Below, piece after piece: positions 10,398-21,511 of a stretch of 64,000 nucleotides of DNA. Source of the stretch: Viola odorata (taxonomy: Eukaryota; Streptophyta; Magnoliopsida; Malpighiales; Violaceae); the NCBI GenBank assembly GCA_963691705.1, contig OY829541.1, positions 47,695,661 through 47,759,660 on the forward strand, written 5' to 3'. The translations under genes and the position numbers were made by a program. Position 1 is the first letter of the stretch, and the number at the start of each line of letters is the position of its first letter. The notes under the pieces were generated by a model. It did no database searches, was not told the origin of the DNA, and worked only from the letters and a program-made list of their open reading frames with translations.

Positions 10398-13300
10398 ATG
10401 GGTTCCCTTATTTCCTCAATGGGCGCCACATTTTCCCACGTGGTCGGATCTAGCCACTCCACCCCTCCACCTGCGGGTTCTGGGATGGATGGCCCTACTA
10501 CTCCGTCGGTAAGCTCGATGTTAGCTCTTCGTGCCCACTTGGATTACTTGATTGGGATAGCTGCAGGCCCCACTTCTAGCACCACGACATCAGGTGTGCC
10601 TTCCCGAATTATTTTCACTCCGTCTATTGTCACCGATCGACCAGTATCGCCTCGACGCCAAGTGAGTGTCCCTCTGACCTCACCTGCGATAAGAATGTCA
10701 TTCAGCTTTGCGCAACTGGCAGACGGACCGGAGGAGCACTACATACCGCGGATACCGCGAATTCCTGTCTCTCAAGTAGAGCGACCGCTAGATGAATAAA
10801 GAGAGCGTTGGGACGGCAGGAGAGAGGGAGCCGGTAGAGAGGTATCTATGGAGCGGAGTGAAAGATCAGGCAGTAGGAGGCGTCGAACCCGTTCGCCTAG
10901 GAGCCGCAGCCGGTCTCCCGGGCAGCATCGTACCCCGGAGCCTCGAGGGCACAGACGACACCTGGACATGTCTCCTCCTCGTCATGATCGTGAGATCTTG
11001 GATGACACCGCTGGTCATCCTTTCACCCACCGTATAAGGCACCACAGGGTCAGCCGACATGTTAAGCTCCCCACGGAATCATACGACGGCACTAAAGACC
11101 CCATTTCATATCTTAATAAGGTGAAGGACTTCGTCCAGTTTCAGACGCACAACGACGCGGCGTTGTGTCAAATATTTGTTATGACATTGTCAGGAGTAGC
11201 TCGCCTCTGGTTTGAAGGGCTTCCCGCTCGATCAATTGATAATTTCCCATAACTAGAGGCCAAGTTTAAGAGTCGCTTCAGCACAGCTATCCCTATTCGG
11301 AAGTCTGTTGCAGCCTTGTTTGATATATGTAGAAAACCAGAAGAGTCTCTGAATAGCTATCTTGGTCGCTTTGATATGGAAATGTCATTAACACCTGGTA
11401 TTACTATTGATTTTGCTATAGAAGCTTTGAAGCGGAATTGTGGATATGGGAAGCTGAGAGATACGCTGATGGTGGACCCCCCAACGACTTTAGATGTGTT
11501 AAGATTAAAGGCTCACAATTATGCGAGAATGGAGGAAGAGGAATATAGAAACAGGATACGGGATACGCCCCAGAACGCCCCTGCTGCTCCTGCGGCTCAA
11601 GCTAGTATGACCCACGATACCCATCCAGGTGATGAATACGCCCAGCGGAAAGATTACGTCCCCAAGGCGTCGAATCGCCAGAAGGGTAATTTCTCTAGAG
11701 GGAGAGGCGGCGGTCTGAATGTTCAACGACAGGCGGATCCCCCTAAGGGTCGAATGTACGATCCTGACCTTCCTCCCCTTACACTCCCCCGAGCGGAAAT
11801 CTTAGCCATTATTCAGCAGCGGAACCTGCCAATCCGCTATCCAGCCCCTGTGAAGCCAGGGGTGGTCATGGGAGGAAGGGAAAATGCTTTTTGTAAATTC
11901 CATAAGGTCAAGGGGCATTCTACAGAGGCATGTAGGGAATTGAAGTTAGCAATAAAGCGTCTGTTGGAAGAAGGCTATCTTGGAGAATTCATCACTCAAA
12001 TGAGAGAAGAAACCAGGAGCGACCCCCCGCACGGGGCGCCAGGTGACCATCAATTGCCTCCTCCCCCTGGGAGCAGCGGGACTTCTGGCACAAGGGGGAA
12101 AGAAGCGCTAATGATGCATGACGAGGACATTCCCATCATCAACATTATCGCTGGTGGCGTGTCGTTCCTGGACGAGATTACCCCAGCAACACTCGCGGCA
12201 GGAGAGAAGCGGAAACGGGAAGGTCAGCCTGTAAAAAAGGGAGCAATTGATGCACTGGACAGAATGGTAATATCTTTTTCGGAAGAGGATGAGAAGGGTG
12301 TTGTCTTCCCTCATAATGACGTGCTAGTAGTCACACCGATTATTGGGAGCCATGGGGTACGAAGGACCCTCATTGATAACGGCAGTGCGGTAAATTTATT
12401 TTCGTTGGAAGCATATAATCTCATGAAACGCCCTGCCGGTGAACTAGCACCTTGCAAGAAACCAATTATTGGAGTGGACGACATCCTTATACCTGTAATT
12501 GGAATCACAGCGCTGCCTGTGTATTTCAGAGAAGACGCGTCGAAATGATCAGAAGAATCGATGTTCTTGGTTGTGGATCTCATCCTACCGTATAATGCCA
12601 TTCTAGGGCAACCATTCCTCAATCGCTTTGGGGCGGCGGTATCTCAGAAACATCTCAGGATGAAGTACCCCTCTTGGGAAGGAGTAGTATCGATCAAGGG
12701 CGATCAAAAGCTAGCCGTTGAGTGTTATTCACTCATGATTCAAAAAAGCTATGATCAATATGTGTGTGTGGCAGCGGATCCCTATGAGTAAAGGGATGAA
12801 AGGCGAACCCAGCCAGTGGATGCGATGGTACCCATCCCCGTCCAGGGCAATGGTGAGGTGAGTTTCCAGGCCAGTGAAAATTTGACCCCTGAGGAGAGCG
12901 CACAATTAGCCCGGCTGTTGAACAAGTGCAAAGGAGAGTTCGCGTGGAAACTGGCGGACATGCCTGGCGTGTCCAAGGAAGTGGCTGAGCATCGACTCAA
13001 TGTTGACCCGCACCCCACGCTAGTTCAACAGAAGCGGCGAGCATTCTCCGTGGAAAAGGCGGTGGTGATTGATAAGGAGGTAGCGAAACTGTTAGACGCA
13101 GGATTCATCCGAGAAGTTCAATACCCCACTTGGTTGGCCAACCCGATCCTAGTCCACAATCCCAGCGGAGACTGGCGCATGTGCATTGATTTCACTAACT
13201 TGAATGACGTTTGTCCTAAGGACTGTTATCCGCTTCCCCGGATTGATCAGCTGGTCGATCAAGCGGCAGGGTACGCGTATTTGAGTTCCTTGGACGCCAA

Positions 13301-15481
13301 TTCTGGATACCACCAAATTCCTATGGCCAAGGAAGATGAGGAAAAGACGGCATTTATAACTCCGAAGGCCACCTATTGCTACACGGCAATGCCGTTTGGT
13401 TTAAAGAATGCGGGGGTAACCTTCCAGCGTATGGCCAACAAAGTGTTCGAAAAGCAAATCGGGAAAAATGTAGAAGCATACGTAGATGATGTATTGGTCA
13501 AAAGCAGAAGTCTCAGCGACCATCTGGCTGATTTGCAGGGAGTGTTTGACACATTAAGGAAGTACCAGATAAAATTGAACCCTCGTAAGTGCGCGTTTGC
13601 ATTTCAAACGGGGAAATTTTTGGGGTATGTGGTAAGCCAAAAGGGCATCCAGCCGAACCCGTCAAAGATTAAGGCTATCCATGATATGGTATCGCCGCGA
13701 GCCCTCCAGGAAGTTCAGAGGTTAACAGAACGCGTCATTGCTCTAGGACGGTTCATCTCTAAGTAGGGCGAGAAGTGCTTGCCGTTCTTTAAAGTCATAC
13801 GCAGGAAAGCTCCTTTCGGATAGACACAAGAGTACGAAGAGGCGTTCGTGGGTTTGAAAACTTACTTGTCGTCCGACTTGGTGCTAACACGACCGGAACT
13901 GGGCGACACCCTATTCTTATACCTCGGCATCATGGATGAAGTGGTCAGTGTCGTTTTGGTCCGGGAGGATAATCACGCCCACCGCCCCATTTTCTTTGTT
14001 AGTCATGTGTTAAAAGATGCCGAGGTGCGATACACCCACATTGAGAAGGTGGCATTCGCCCTGATATAGTCCACAAGAAAGATGGACAGATACTTTCAGG
14101 CCCATCCAGTCATCGTGCTCACGGATCAGCCTTTGAGAAGGATTTTTAGGAAACCAGAATCCTCGGGGAGGATGTTGATTTGGTCAATTGAGCTGGAGCA
14201 GTATGGATTACAGTACAAAGCTCGGCCATCCATAAAACCTTAGGTTTTGGCAGATTTTATCGCCGAGTGTACTTTTACTGGGGACAAGGCGTTGGAGCCG
14301 CTCGAGAAGGAAGAGAGTGATGCAAAGATCCTACCCTCGGAAGCCCCTGCGGACTTATGGGTCATCTATGTGGATGGCGCCAAAAATCAAGAGCTGGCAG
14401 GAGCTGGCATATACATGATCGGGCCACACGATGTGCAGGTGCGGCACGCCATTAGAATCCTACAACCATTGTCCAACAACGCAGCAGAGTATGAAGCGTT
14501 ATTGGCGGGGCTTAGAGTAGGAAGAAATCTCTTCACCAAAGCTGAGAACGACCTGGTAGCAGGAGCCCTACGGTTGAAAATACGAAGGGACTCCAAGTTG
14601 ATAATTGATCAAGTCTTGGGACACTCCCAAGCTAGAGAACCGATCATGGCGCAATACCTCTCGAAAGTGAAAAGGGAGTTGGCAGAAGTTGAACAAAGCA
14701 ACGTGTGTGTCACTTTCGAACACATTCCGCGGGAGGACAATACCGAGGCGGATAATCTTGCCAAAGCGGCAGCCAATCAGGAGGCTGTCATACCAGAAGG
14801 TGTGTACTATGAGGAAAGGTCATTACCGTCCTTCATGGAGGAACAGCTATCGCTATGTGTGGAGGAGATTGAAAAGGATTGGAGGGTCCCTGTGATAAAA
14901 TTCTTGAAGCACGACGAGTTGCCGAGCGACAGTGCAGAGAAGAAAAAGTACTGAAGCAAGCGGCAAGGTGCACTTATTATGACGGGGAGTTAATTCGGAG
15001 ATGTTTCTCGCACCCAGCCGCAAAATGTATAATGGAACAAGAAGGCCTCCATACCTTGCGTGAGATTAATGAAGGGATCTGCGGCATGCACGTGTCGGGT
15101 GGTACCATGGCCGCGCAGGTATTCCGGTCAGGATTCTATTGGCCCACTATTCGCAGGGATTGTAACAACTTTGTGCAATCATGCCATAAGTGTCAAGAAT
15201 TTGCCAAAATCCCTCGACGACCCGCCACTGAAATATCTCAGATCGTGGCACCTTGTCCTTTTGCCAAGTGGGGAATCGATATTTTAGGCCCTTTTCCTAA
15301 GGCGAGGTCCCAACTGAAATTTGTAATTGTGGCAGTGGACAACTTCACCAAATGGGCAGAAGCGGAAGCGGTAGCCAGCATTACGACGGAGAAGGTATGG
15401 CACATCTTTAAGCACCAAGTTATCATGCGTTTCGGGGTACCTCGCGTGCTAGTCAGTGACAACGGGGCACAGTTTAGCAGC
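10398..15481 (+). pseudogene. R4 gag-pro-pol polyprotein, stops and truncated
   Basis: A single reading frame carries gag through second RNase H, interrupted by stops at 10797, 11250, 12546, 12789, 13764, 14067 and near 14240. A frameshift near 14945 moves integrase to another frame (14879-15481). The RS-rich gag segment is at 10848-10940 and the gag core at about 11070-11560. The zinc knuckle (CKFH...GH....C) lies near 11890-11940. The protease motif IDNGSAVNLF near 12375 is intact. RT with YVDD is at about 13120-13500, RNase H at 13820-14170 and the second RNase H at about 14340-14800. In integrase the zinc-binding site and the first two aspartates (GIDILGP, SDNGAQF) remain. Most of the stops are explicable as CAA/CAG to TAA/TAG, CGA to TGA or TGG to TAG. 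Confidence 0.85.
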
Positions 15482-16076
15482 TGTTAAGATTTTATCTCTT
15501 ATGTGATCGGGGGGTTGACTTCCATTGGTCGGAGTTGCTGTACTTGCCGTCGAATCCACCTGCAAGGTGCCGGAGGGGGGGCTCCGGCGTAGACACTCCG
15601 ACGCTTAAGTCAGTAAGTGTTTCAAAAATAGCAGCGGTTCTAGTAAGTGAATTCTGGCTTACTTGATGTTCAAATTAAGGGGTATTTGTAGGCCACTGGA
15701 GGTGATAGCTGGACGAAAGGGCGATATCCAGGTGAGACGACGCTCCGGATGACGTCATGGCGATACCTGAGGATGACGTCATCAGCGATACCCAAGGTAA
15801 CATCAAGGTAGATGTCTCCGAGGAGGGTACCGGGGGCGATACCTACGATCATGTCGGGGGCGATAGCTCTATAGGTCCCTGGGATGGGATGATACCGTGC
15901 GTTAAGAGACGCATGAGATCTCCCCCCCCCCTGCCCCGCGCTGAAGTCGACCATCCCAGTAAATGCTTCAAGTTCTGGTAGCGATAGCTTAGATGTCTGA
16001 TAAGGCTTGTGGGACTCCATCTTCGACAAGGGTCATAATTACAGAAATGCCCTTGGGATTGCCTTAATGGTTATCA
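15482..16076 (-). repeat. R5 3' LTR (595 bp)
   Basis: The ends are TGTTAA (15482) and TTATCA (16076), so the element's 3' terminus differs by one base from the family ends. The TATA position carries a changed box (TACAAATA on the minus strand, 15683-15690). Two TGACGTCA sites lie at 15750-15757 and 15774-15781. The inverted pair CTGGGATGG...CCATCCCAG spans about 15890-15959 and encloses a C-rich run. The GC hairpin is near 15570-15590. Confidence 0.8.
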
Positions 16077-16100
16077 TAAGCCCAACTGAAAACGAGCCCG
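16077..16100 (-). other. R5 polypurine-tract region with repeated motif
   Basis: Immediately inside the 3' LTR the plus strand reads AAGCCCAACTGAAAACGAG (16078-16096). The equivalent position in R6 and R8 has nearly the same 19 bases, so the site is constrained. On the element's sense strand this is CTCGTTTTCAGTTGGGCTT, only modestly purine-rich for a plus-strand primer. Confidence 0.5.
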
Positions 16101-17014
16101 AGTGTTTACCAAGGGCTGTCATTCTCTATCCATGTCTGGAATCTTAGGTGAGGGTCCTTTCTTTCATAAGGCGATATGCTTATAGGATCTCCGAGCTTCT
16201 TTGTCTCCTTTAGCACGATAGAGATTGGTTTAAATGACGGGTAGAGCTTAGATCTGGAGCTTTCCTCTGAGTAAGCAAATTCCGGCCTTCATTATTGTCT
16301 AAAGACCCGTCCTCCTGAGGTATTAAGAAATCTGCGAGAGACACCGCTATCCCGTTCGTAACCATTAGGGCGTTGCTTTCGCCCAGTGATATTATTCTGC
16401 TTGGTCCATCGGCAGGGCTTAGAAAGTCGCAACTTCGTTCGCATCGTAGGAGAGCTACTGACGGGCTACTTTCGATACCGCCAAGGATTGCGGCCAGGTC
16501 ATACCGTAGGCTCGCATACGTTCCGGGTCCATCATCCTTTTGAGTGTACTGCAAACACATAGAGGAGATAGGTATTCATGGAGGAATTAATAAACTTTGT
16601 ACTTATAGGGATTTTGAGATCATGCGGGTTCTTTCTTTCCTTTCCGCCCATGTAAACAGCAATATTGACGCGGTTTTATGCCATCAACTGCCCACGATTT
16701 GTGCGGCTTTATACCACTAGATACCTGTGATGTCGGCGAGGCTTTACGCTGCTAGGAGCTACTTGTGACATCGACGCGGCCTTATACTGTGGATACCGAC
16801 AATCGTATGGCTTTTACGTCATGGCCACCCGTAATATCGTGCTTTTTGGCATTTTTCAGGATTCAATCTCGTACTCCCTTTGAATGTCTGCATCGTTTGT
16901 AGTATACGAACGTCGACCTTGGTTTCCGTTTCAGGTCCATCGGCCTTCGAGGGTAACGGGACGGCTCGTCTTTTGAAGACCTCCTTTTTTTCCCAGGGCC
17001 TTTTTCTCGGAGCC
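16101..17014. other. R5 spacer between 3' LTR and asA, with a short tandem repeat
   Basis: No supported gene is present. A degenerate array of about six units of 32-38 bp (16667-16840) has the core GCGG-CTTTA-T followed by an ACC/TGTGATGTC-like end. R6 and R8 have only about 100-130 bp between the LTR and the asA TATA box, so this roughly 900-bp spacer is an expansion or insertion peculiar to R5. Confidence 0.5.
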
Positions 17015-17020
17015 TATAAA
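17015..17020 (+). promoter_or_regulatory. TATA box of R5 asA
   Basis: TATAAA lies 50-55 bp before the asA ATG at 17070. The R6 copy (22205) and R8 copy (59095-59100, minus strand) have the same box at a similar distance, which supports a real start site. Confidence 0.55.
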
Positions 17021-17069
17021 TCTGGGGCTTTCTCCACCCATGCTCTTCTCATCTTTTGTAATTGGCATC

Positions 17070-17447
17070 ATGGATCATTTGACTAAAAAAATTCTCCTTT
17101 CCAAGGGCTACACTCTCAAGAACCTCAATGATGGTGACGTCGGGTTCCTGGAGAACATGCTGGTCAAGACTTCCGAGGATATTCTGGAGCTACAAGGGAT
17201 GCTGACCCTGCTCCATTCCAGGCTGGGAGCTACGTCTCTGGAGGATTTCAGTCCTTTGGAGAACGTGTCGAGGTTGGCCACCTCCATCGCTCGGATTCAG
17301 GTGGTAATCGTCATGCTGCAGCAGCGCAAGGACATGCTGGGGTGCTGCTTGAAGGGGATGAGGGTCACCTCCGCAGACCTGACTCTGGTCATGGACTCTC
17401 TGAGAGACATTCCCGAAGTTCCCGAGGACGCTGTCTCTGATGCCTGA
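17070..17447 (+). CDS. asA of R5: short helical protein, antisense to pol
   Basis: This is an open frame of 125 codons. The ATG at 17070 is chosen over 17040 because R6 and R8 start at the same point (MDxLT). The protein is mostly predicted helix, with conserved stretches T-S-E-D-I/V-L-E-L-Q-G, L-E-D-F-x-P-L-E and M-L-Q-Q-R-K-D-x-L-x-C-C-L-K-G-M-R. It has no signal peptide or membrane segment and I know no family for it. It is the gene nearest the 3' LTR in all three cassettes. AATAAATAA follows at about 17520, a plausible poly(A) signal. Preservation of the frame in an element whose pol is broken is notable. Confidence 0.6.
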   Translation: MDHLTKKILLSKGYTLKNLNDGDVGFLENMLVKTSEDILELQGMLTLLHSRLGATSLEDFSPLENVSRLATSIARIQVVIVMLQQRKDMLGCCLKGMRVTSADLTLVMDSLRDIPEVPEDAVSDA

Positions 17448-17608
17448 CGGCGGTGGCTCCCTTTGAGCCTTTTTTTCTTTTCTCCTAGTTATGTGGCTGT
17501 ACCTTTTGGCCATTAGGCCATAATAAATAAACTGTTTTCGCTGTGCCCTTAATCACTGTTCTTCTTCTTTAATGCGTCCTTTGTCTTTTTTCGATTGGAG
17601 GTATTCTT

Positions 17609-17626
17609 AGCCCAACTGAAAACGAG
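17609..17626 (+). repeat. Second copy of the PPT-adjacent motif in R5
   Basis: AGCCCAACTGAAAACGAG repeats the 16079-16096 sequence exactly. It lies between asA and asB, the same relative place as in R6 (22818) and R8 (58476). Confidence 0.7.
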
Positions 17627-17838
17627 TCAATCACTGGACGGTTTCCCCACTAACCGTTCCATATTACTTTTGCGTCGCCAACTCCTTGTCCACCGATTGG
17701 GCTAATTTTTGGTTTTCCTCGATCTGGGGGAGATTTCAACAGGCGTGACTGTAAATCTAGCTTTGTACTCCAGGTTGTACGCGTGTCAGTTCTCAAAAGT
17801 CGTGTTGGGAGATCAAAAGCTTTTCTCCCTCTTTTGGC

Positions 17839-17846
17839 TATTTAAA
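17839..17846 (+). promoter_or_regulatory. TATA-like box of R5 asB
   Basis: TATTTAAA within GGCTATTTAAAGGGA lies about 70 bp upstream of the asB ATG. R6 has GGCTATTTAAGGGA (23084) and R8 GGCTATATAAGGGA (58235-58241, minus strand) at similar distances. Confidence 0.5.
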
Positions 17847-17915
17847 GGGATCCTTTCCCTCCTTTCTGTTCATCTTCTTATTTACTTTTCCTCTTGGCAG
17901 ATCGCCTGTGATCTC

Positions 17916-18334
17916 ATGGCTGACTCTTCTTTTTTGGATACAGTGGCGCGGGATTCTCCGCCAACTCCTCTAACTTCACCAGACTCAGACAACCCTCCTC
18001 CGTCGCCTCCGTGGAGGCCGTTTGTTCACCAGCGGGGACGCAAGAGGCAGAGGAAAAATGCCTCAAAAATGTCTGCACCGCTTTTCAAGTGTCGTGCCCC
18101 TTCTGCTGAAAAGGGAATGAACCCTCTCTTCCTCCCCGTGTCTTGCCAAAAATAATTTTCCCCTCCGTGAGTGCTGAAACGGCGATGTCGACCACAGAAG
18201 AGGAGCCCGACCGATCATCGATATACGTAGGAAAGAGGAAGGAAGAGCCTTTCCCTCCCTTTAGCGGGGAGCCATTGCTCTCGGATGATGATGTAGTTTA
18301 TTGCTATGGTATCTCTTGGTCTGAGGACGATTAG
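17916..18334 (+). pseudogene. asB of R5, frameshifted
   Basis: The N-terminus matches the other asB copies: an RDS start, repeated P-x-S/T-P and SPDSD, then PPSPPWRP and a lysine/arginine-rich stretch. The frame ends at 18155, while the conserved acidic C-terminus (ending YCYGISWSEDD) is in a different frame at 18143-18334. A small indel near 18150 therefore separates the two halves. The function is unknown. Confidence 0.6.
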
Positions 18335-18604
18335 TTTAAAATGTCTCGTCCCTTTGTAGATGTCGTATGGCTTTTCGAAAATGAATAAGATAATCTTCCT
18401 TTTTTCTTTTGTTCCCCTATCGCCTTTCTAACTCACTTCTTCGAACGTCAAGGGTTATCGCAGAGGGGGATCAGTGGCTGAGTGCAACTGTCTTTGGGTT
18501 TCTAACCGTCTTCCTGTGAAAGACATAAATGACTGTCCACGCGTCTCTTTCTGCTCCGCACGTGTTTCAATTCTACAGGCTGTCTTCTTCTTCAAGTTGA
18601 ACCT

Positions 18605-18610
18605 TTATAA
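18605..18610 (+). promoter_or_regulatory. Possible TATA box of R5 asC
   Basis: TTATAA within CCTTTATAAGGG lies about 195 bp before the asC ATG, farther than in R6 (about 60 bp). The assignment is weak. Confidence 0.3.
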
Positions 18611-18802
18611 GGGAAACCCTATTCTCTTTTATCATTTTTGCTAATATTCTGCAATTTTTCACACTTTCTCTTTCTCTTGTGTTTCTTCTTGCTCGAGAAG
18701 AGAATCTTCACAACTGCTCGTCGACGACGACGGTCTGTTCTCCGGCTACTTTTTCCAGGTATTTTGTCCCTCTCTCGCCGTAGTTTATTTTCCCAATTCC
18801 TT

Positions 18803-21017
18803 ATGTCTCATATTGGAGCTTCTGCGAGAGTCAAAAATCCCATAGATCTCGAGGCTAGGAGAGCTCGTAGTATTTTCGATTGTGATGAAGTTTTGAGGGC
18901 GGAGTTAGAGGAGAACGGTATCACCTTCCCCTTGGGATGTCGCCCGTATATCCCTACGAAAGACATTCGGCTCCATGCCGCCATGTGGCGAACGTTTCGG
19001 CTGGTTTACTTCAAGATGTTCCTCTATGGATTTCATCTCCCACTTCATACTTCTCTGATGAAGCTGCTAGACCACTACGATCTTAATCCGGTTCAAATAA
19101 CTCCGCCTTCCTGGTGTGGGATTTATGCATTCCTTCGGTCATGCGAGATGAAGCGTATTTTCACTCCATCCCTCGATCTATTCCGTACATTTTTCAAGTT
19201 GAGTTGTCGCGCCTGTTTGGTGGATATCACTCCTAGATGGGATGACGACGTCGTGCGCTTTTTCTGGCAAAACTTCCAAGGTTTTGAAGAAAACGTGGAT
19301 AATTGGAAGAATGGCTTCTTTACCCTTCGACTGCCGTCCCGCTGGTGGCGCGGAGGCTTTAATCAAAAGATTGTTAGTGCCGTTGGAAAAACCCAGAAGT
19401 GTTGTCTAGCACCGATGTGTCCCATGTTTCTGCTCTGTTAGAGATAGAAGGGCCTTTCCGCATTCGGGAATTTGCTTGGTTCAGACCCTTGAAAGAATGT
19501 GTCATTGGTGAGTTTTTCTTTTGCCGCGTTATCGCTTCACTTGACTTGCTATATTAATATATTTCGTTGACAGGCAGCGCGAAGGGTTGTTCTTCTGGTG
19601 GAAATAACACTCCTCTAAACGTGGTACCGCTTCGGACGTTACCTCCTTCTCCGCCGCTCGAAAGTTCCAGCCATCCAATTATCCCGCCGAGAAAAATGAG
19701 GATTAAGACTGTCGTAGCGCGCAACGTTTCCGCCCAATCTTCTCATTTTCTTGAGAATTGGTTGCCACTTCGGAGTAGGGGAGTGCCTTCGAGTCGTCCT
19801 GTGACTGAATCGATTGACAGCGATAGCGAGAGTATGGATACTGGTTCCGAACTGCGTCATGCGACCCTTGCCCAACGGATGAAGCTCAGGGCGAGGAAAA
19901 ATAATCCAGTGGCGGAGTCATCCGAGGACAATAGTAAGGATATGGCTGCCGAAACGGAGCATCTCAAAAAGAAAATCCGGAAAGAAAGAACTGGTCCCCC
20001 CCATTCCTCCTTTGAAGGGAGTTAACGCAGTTTCCCCCACTAAGGTCGACACTTGTCCTATCGCGAATACCTCGCAAGTGGCGGAGGTTGTCAAGGCACC
20101 TTCCGTTGTTCTTTCCAAAACTGATGAGGTTTCCGCGGCGGTGGACCCACCTTTGCCATCCGGTGGTCCTGATTCTCCGATTTCCTCCTGTATTCCGAAT
20201 GTGTCCGTGCCGATTTCAAACCCAAGCGTTCCTCCTAATCCTGTCCCGAAGAAACCTCAGCCTCTATTCCTTTCGTCAATCTCGGGCGTTGGTAATTCCG
20301 TAAAGAGTTGCTCTCCTCCCTTTATCGCCAACCTTTCCCCTCAAGGTCCTCAAGGAAATGCTGCGTTTCAGCTGGATCTGTCGTCCTTCGGTACTGACGG
20401 GCTTCGCGCTTTAGGGATATCAGATCCGCTATCGCGAGATGAGCCGGTAGGGACCATAGTGGGCCAAATGTTCAGTTCTTTGAAGGACAAGGAAGAGTTC
20501 CTGTAGTGCCCTCTTGATGTTCAACATGCACGCCTCCTGAACGATATGTTGGCTAGCTTTCACGAGCTGAACTATTTTCTCGAGGATCAGAGCGGCAAGG
20601 TTCGACGCTCTCCCGATTCGACGGAGCAATTAGATGCCCGCTTTGGCGAAGGTAACAGAGCTGTCCAAGCTTCAAGATCGTACCCGGGCAGAGTTGAATG
20701 AGTGTCGCACTAATCTCTCACGAGAAAGATCAAAAGGGAAGGCTAAAGTGGAGCTACTGGAGGCAGAACTATTGGCGGCCGACAAAAGGAACTCTCTCCT
20801 TCGTGAAGAGATACTGTCCCGTGATGCAGATTTGGCCAAAGTGCCCTCGAGGATAGCTTGGTGGAAGGATAAGACTATGGAGGTCTGTATCGCTGGCTTT
20901 AAAGATCTCTATCGCTAGGAAACTGTTGACTTGACCAAGCTGTCTGATTATACTTCCAAGAAGATAAAGGATTTAGGCGAAGGTGGGGGAGATTTTCTTT
21001 CTCTCGGGGAGGAGTAG
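18803..21017 (+). pseudogene. asC of R5: gypsy-type-transposon-domain protein, broken
   Basis: Exon 1 runs from the ATG at 18803 to 19507, with a frameshift near 19395. A 66-bp GT-AG intron (19508-19573) lies at exactly the position used in R6 and R8. Exon 2 shifts frame near 20010 and has stops at about 20506 and 20918, with a final stop at 21015-21017. Exon 1 carries the domain with L-E-E-N-G-I-T-F-P, YFKMFLYGFHLPL, DLNPVQITP, YAFLRSCE and DITPRWDD. The C-terminus is a coiled coil (20634-20918). Relative to R8 it keeps the same order of features. Confidence 0.65.
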
Positions 21018-21498
21018 GCGAATGGTGGAAGCGATATCTGTGTCGGCCATCAGCTGATTCTCTGGGAAGATTTTCCCATTTATTCACTTTTTCTTGTATT
21101 GTAATAACGCCTTTTCGCGCGAAACGATATTTGCACTTCATTTTTAAATAATCTCTGCTTTGCTTTTCCCCGTTATCCCGGAGGCTACCGGCTTGGTTAA
21201 CGCCATTCCGCGCTATCTCCTTTAGTGTAGTATCGCTCTTGTCTTATTTCAAGAGATCCTTTCTGCTTTTCAGAGCATTTAATGCTTATGATCTTTTGAT
21301 TGATGCGGGAGAAAAGTCTTGATAACTCAGGCACACGTGTCCATTTTTTAGGACACCTAGGGTTAGCGTGCTTCAGAATTTTAGCAAAATCGAAGTGTTG
21401 CCACGTTTCTCTAGAATTGTACTCATTGCTTGAGTCTTTTCCTTGTGATCCTCTCACGCAACGACTGCGACGTCCGTCGTTTCGTTGACTACTAGGGT
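21018..21498. other. R5 spacer between asC and asD promoter
   Basis: This is non-coding. It contains ordinary A+T-rich 3' sequence after asC and, near 21330-21470, a stretch corresponding to the promoter region of asD in R6 (CACGTGTCCATTTT...CTTG...CGACT). No supported open frame is present. Confidence 0.45.
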
Positions 21499-21505
21499 TA
21501 TAAAA
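21499..21505 (+). promoter_or_regulatory. TATA box of R5 asD, cut off from its gene by R6
   Basis: TATAAAA in the context AGGGTTATAAAAC matches AGGGTTATATATG ahead of asD in R6. R6 has inserted 6 bp downstream, and the asD leader and ATG resume at 36643-36809. Confidence 0.6.
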
Positions 21506-21506
21506 C

Positions 21507-21511
21507 CCAAT
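21507..21511. repeat. Target site duplication of R6, left copy
   Basis: CCAAT directly precedes the R6 LTR and is repeated at 36643-36647 directly after the other LTR. A perfect 5-bp duplication is the normal footprint of Ty3/gypsy integrase. Confidence 0.9.

Larger units (their letters stand above)
9594..15481 (+). mobile_element. R4: Tat-like Ty3/gypsy element, truncated by R5
   Basis: The plus-strand order is 5' LTR, primer site, gag, protease, RT, RNase H, second RNase H and integrase up to the second catalytic aspartate, where R5 begins. The 3' part is not found elsewhere in the window. It inserted in R3's integrase; CCTAC (9589-9593) is the expected target duplication copy. At 15477-15481 GCAGC is the site where R5 entered. 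Confidence 0.85.
15482..21511 (-). mobile_element. R5, left part: 3' LTR and antisense genes
   Basis: This is the 3' part of a minus-strand element. It comprises the 3' LTR (15482-16076), the PPT region, antisense genes asA, asB and asC, and the promoter of asD. R6 interrupts it at 21511. The element continues at 36643 with the rest of asD. It inserted in the integrase of R4. Confidence 0.85.

Noticed and set aside
16210..16560. Minus-strand open frame of 116 codons in the R5 spacer
   Set aside because: It has no counterpart in R6 or R8, crosses non-coding spacer and lacks recognisable motifs or a nearby promoter. It is probably a chance frame.
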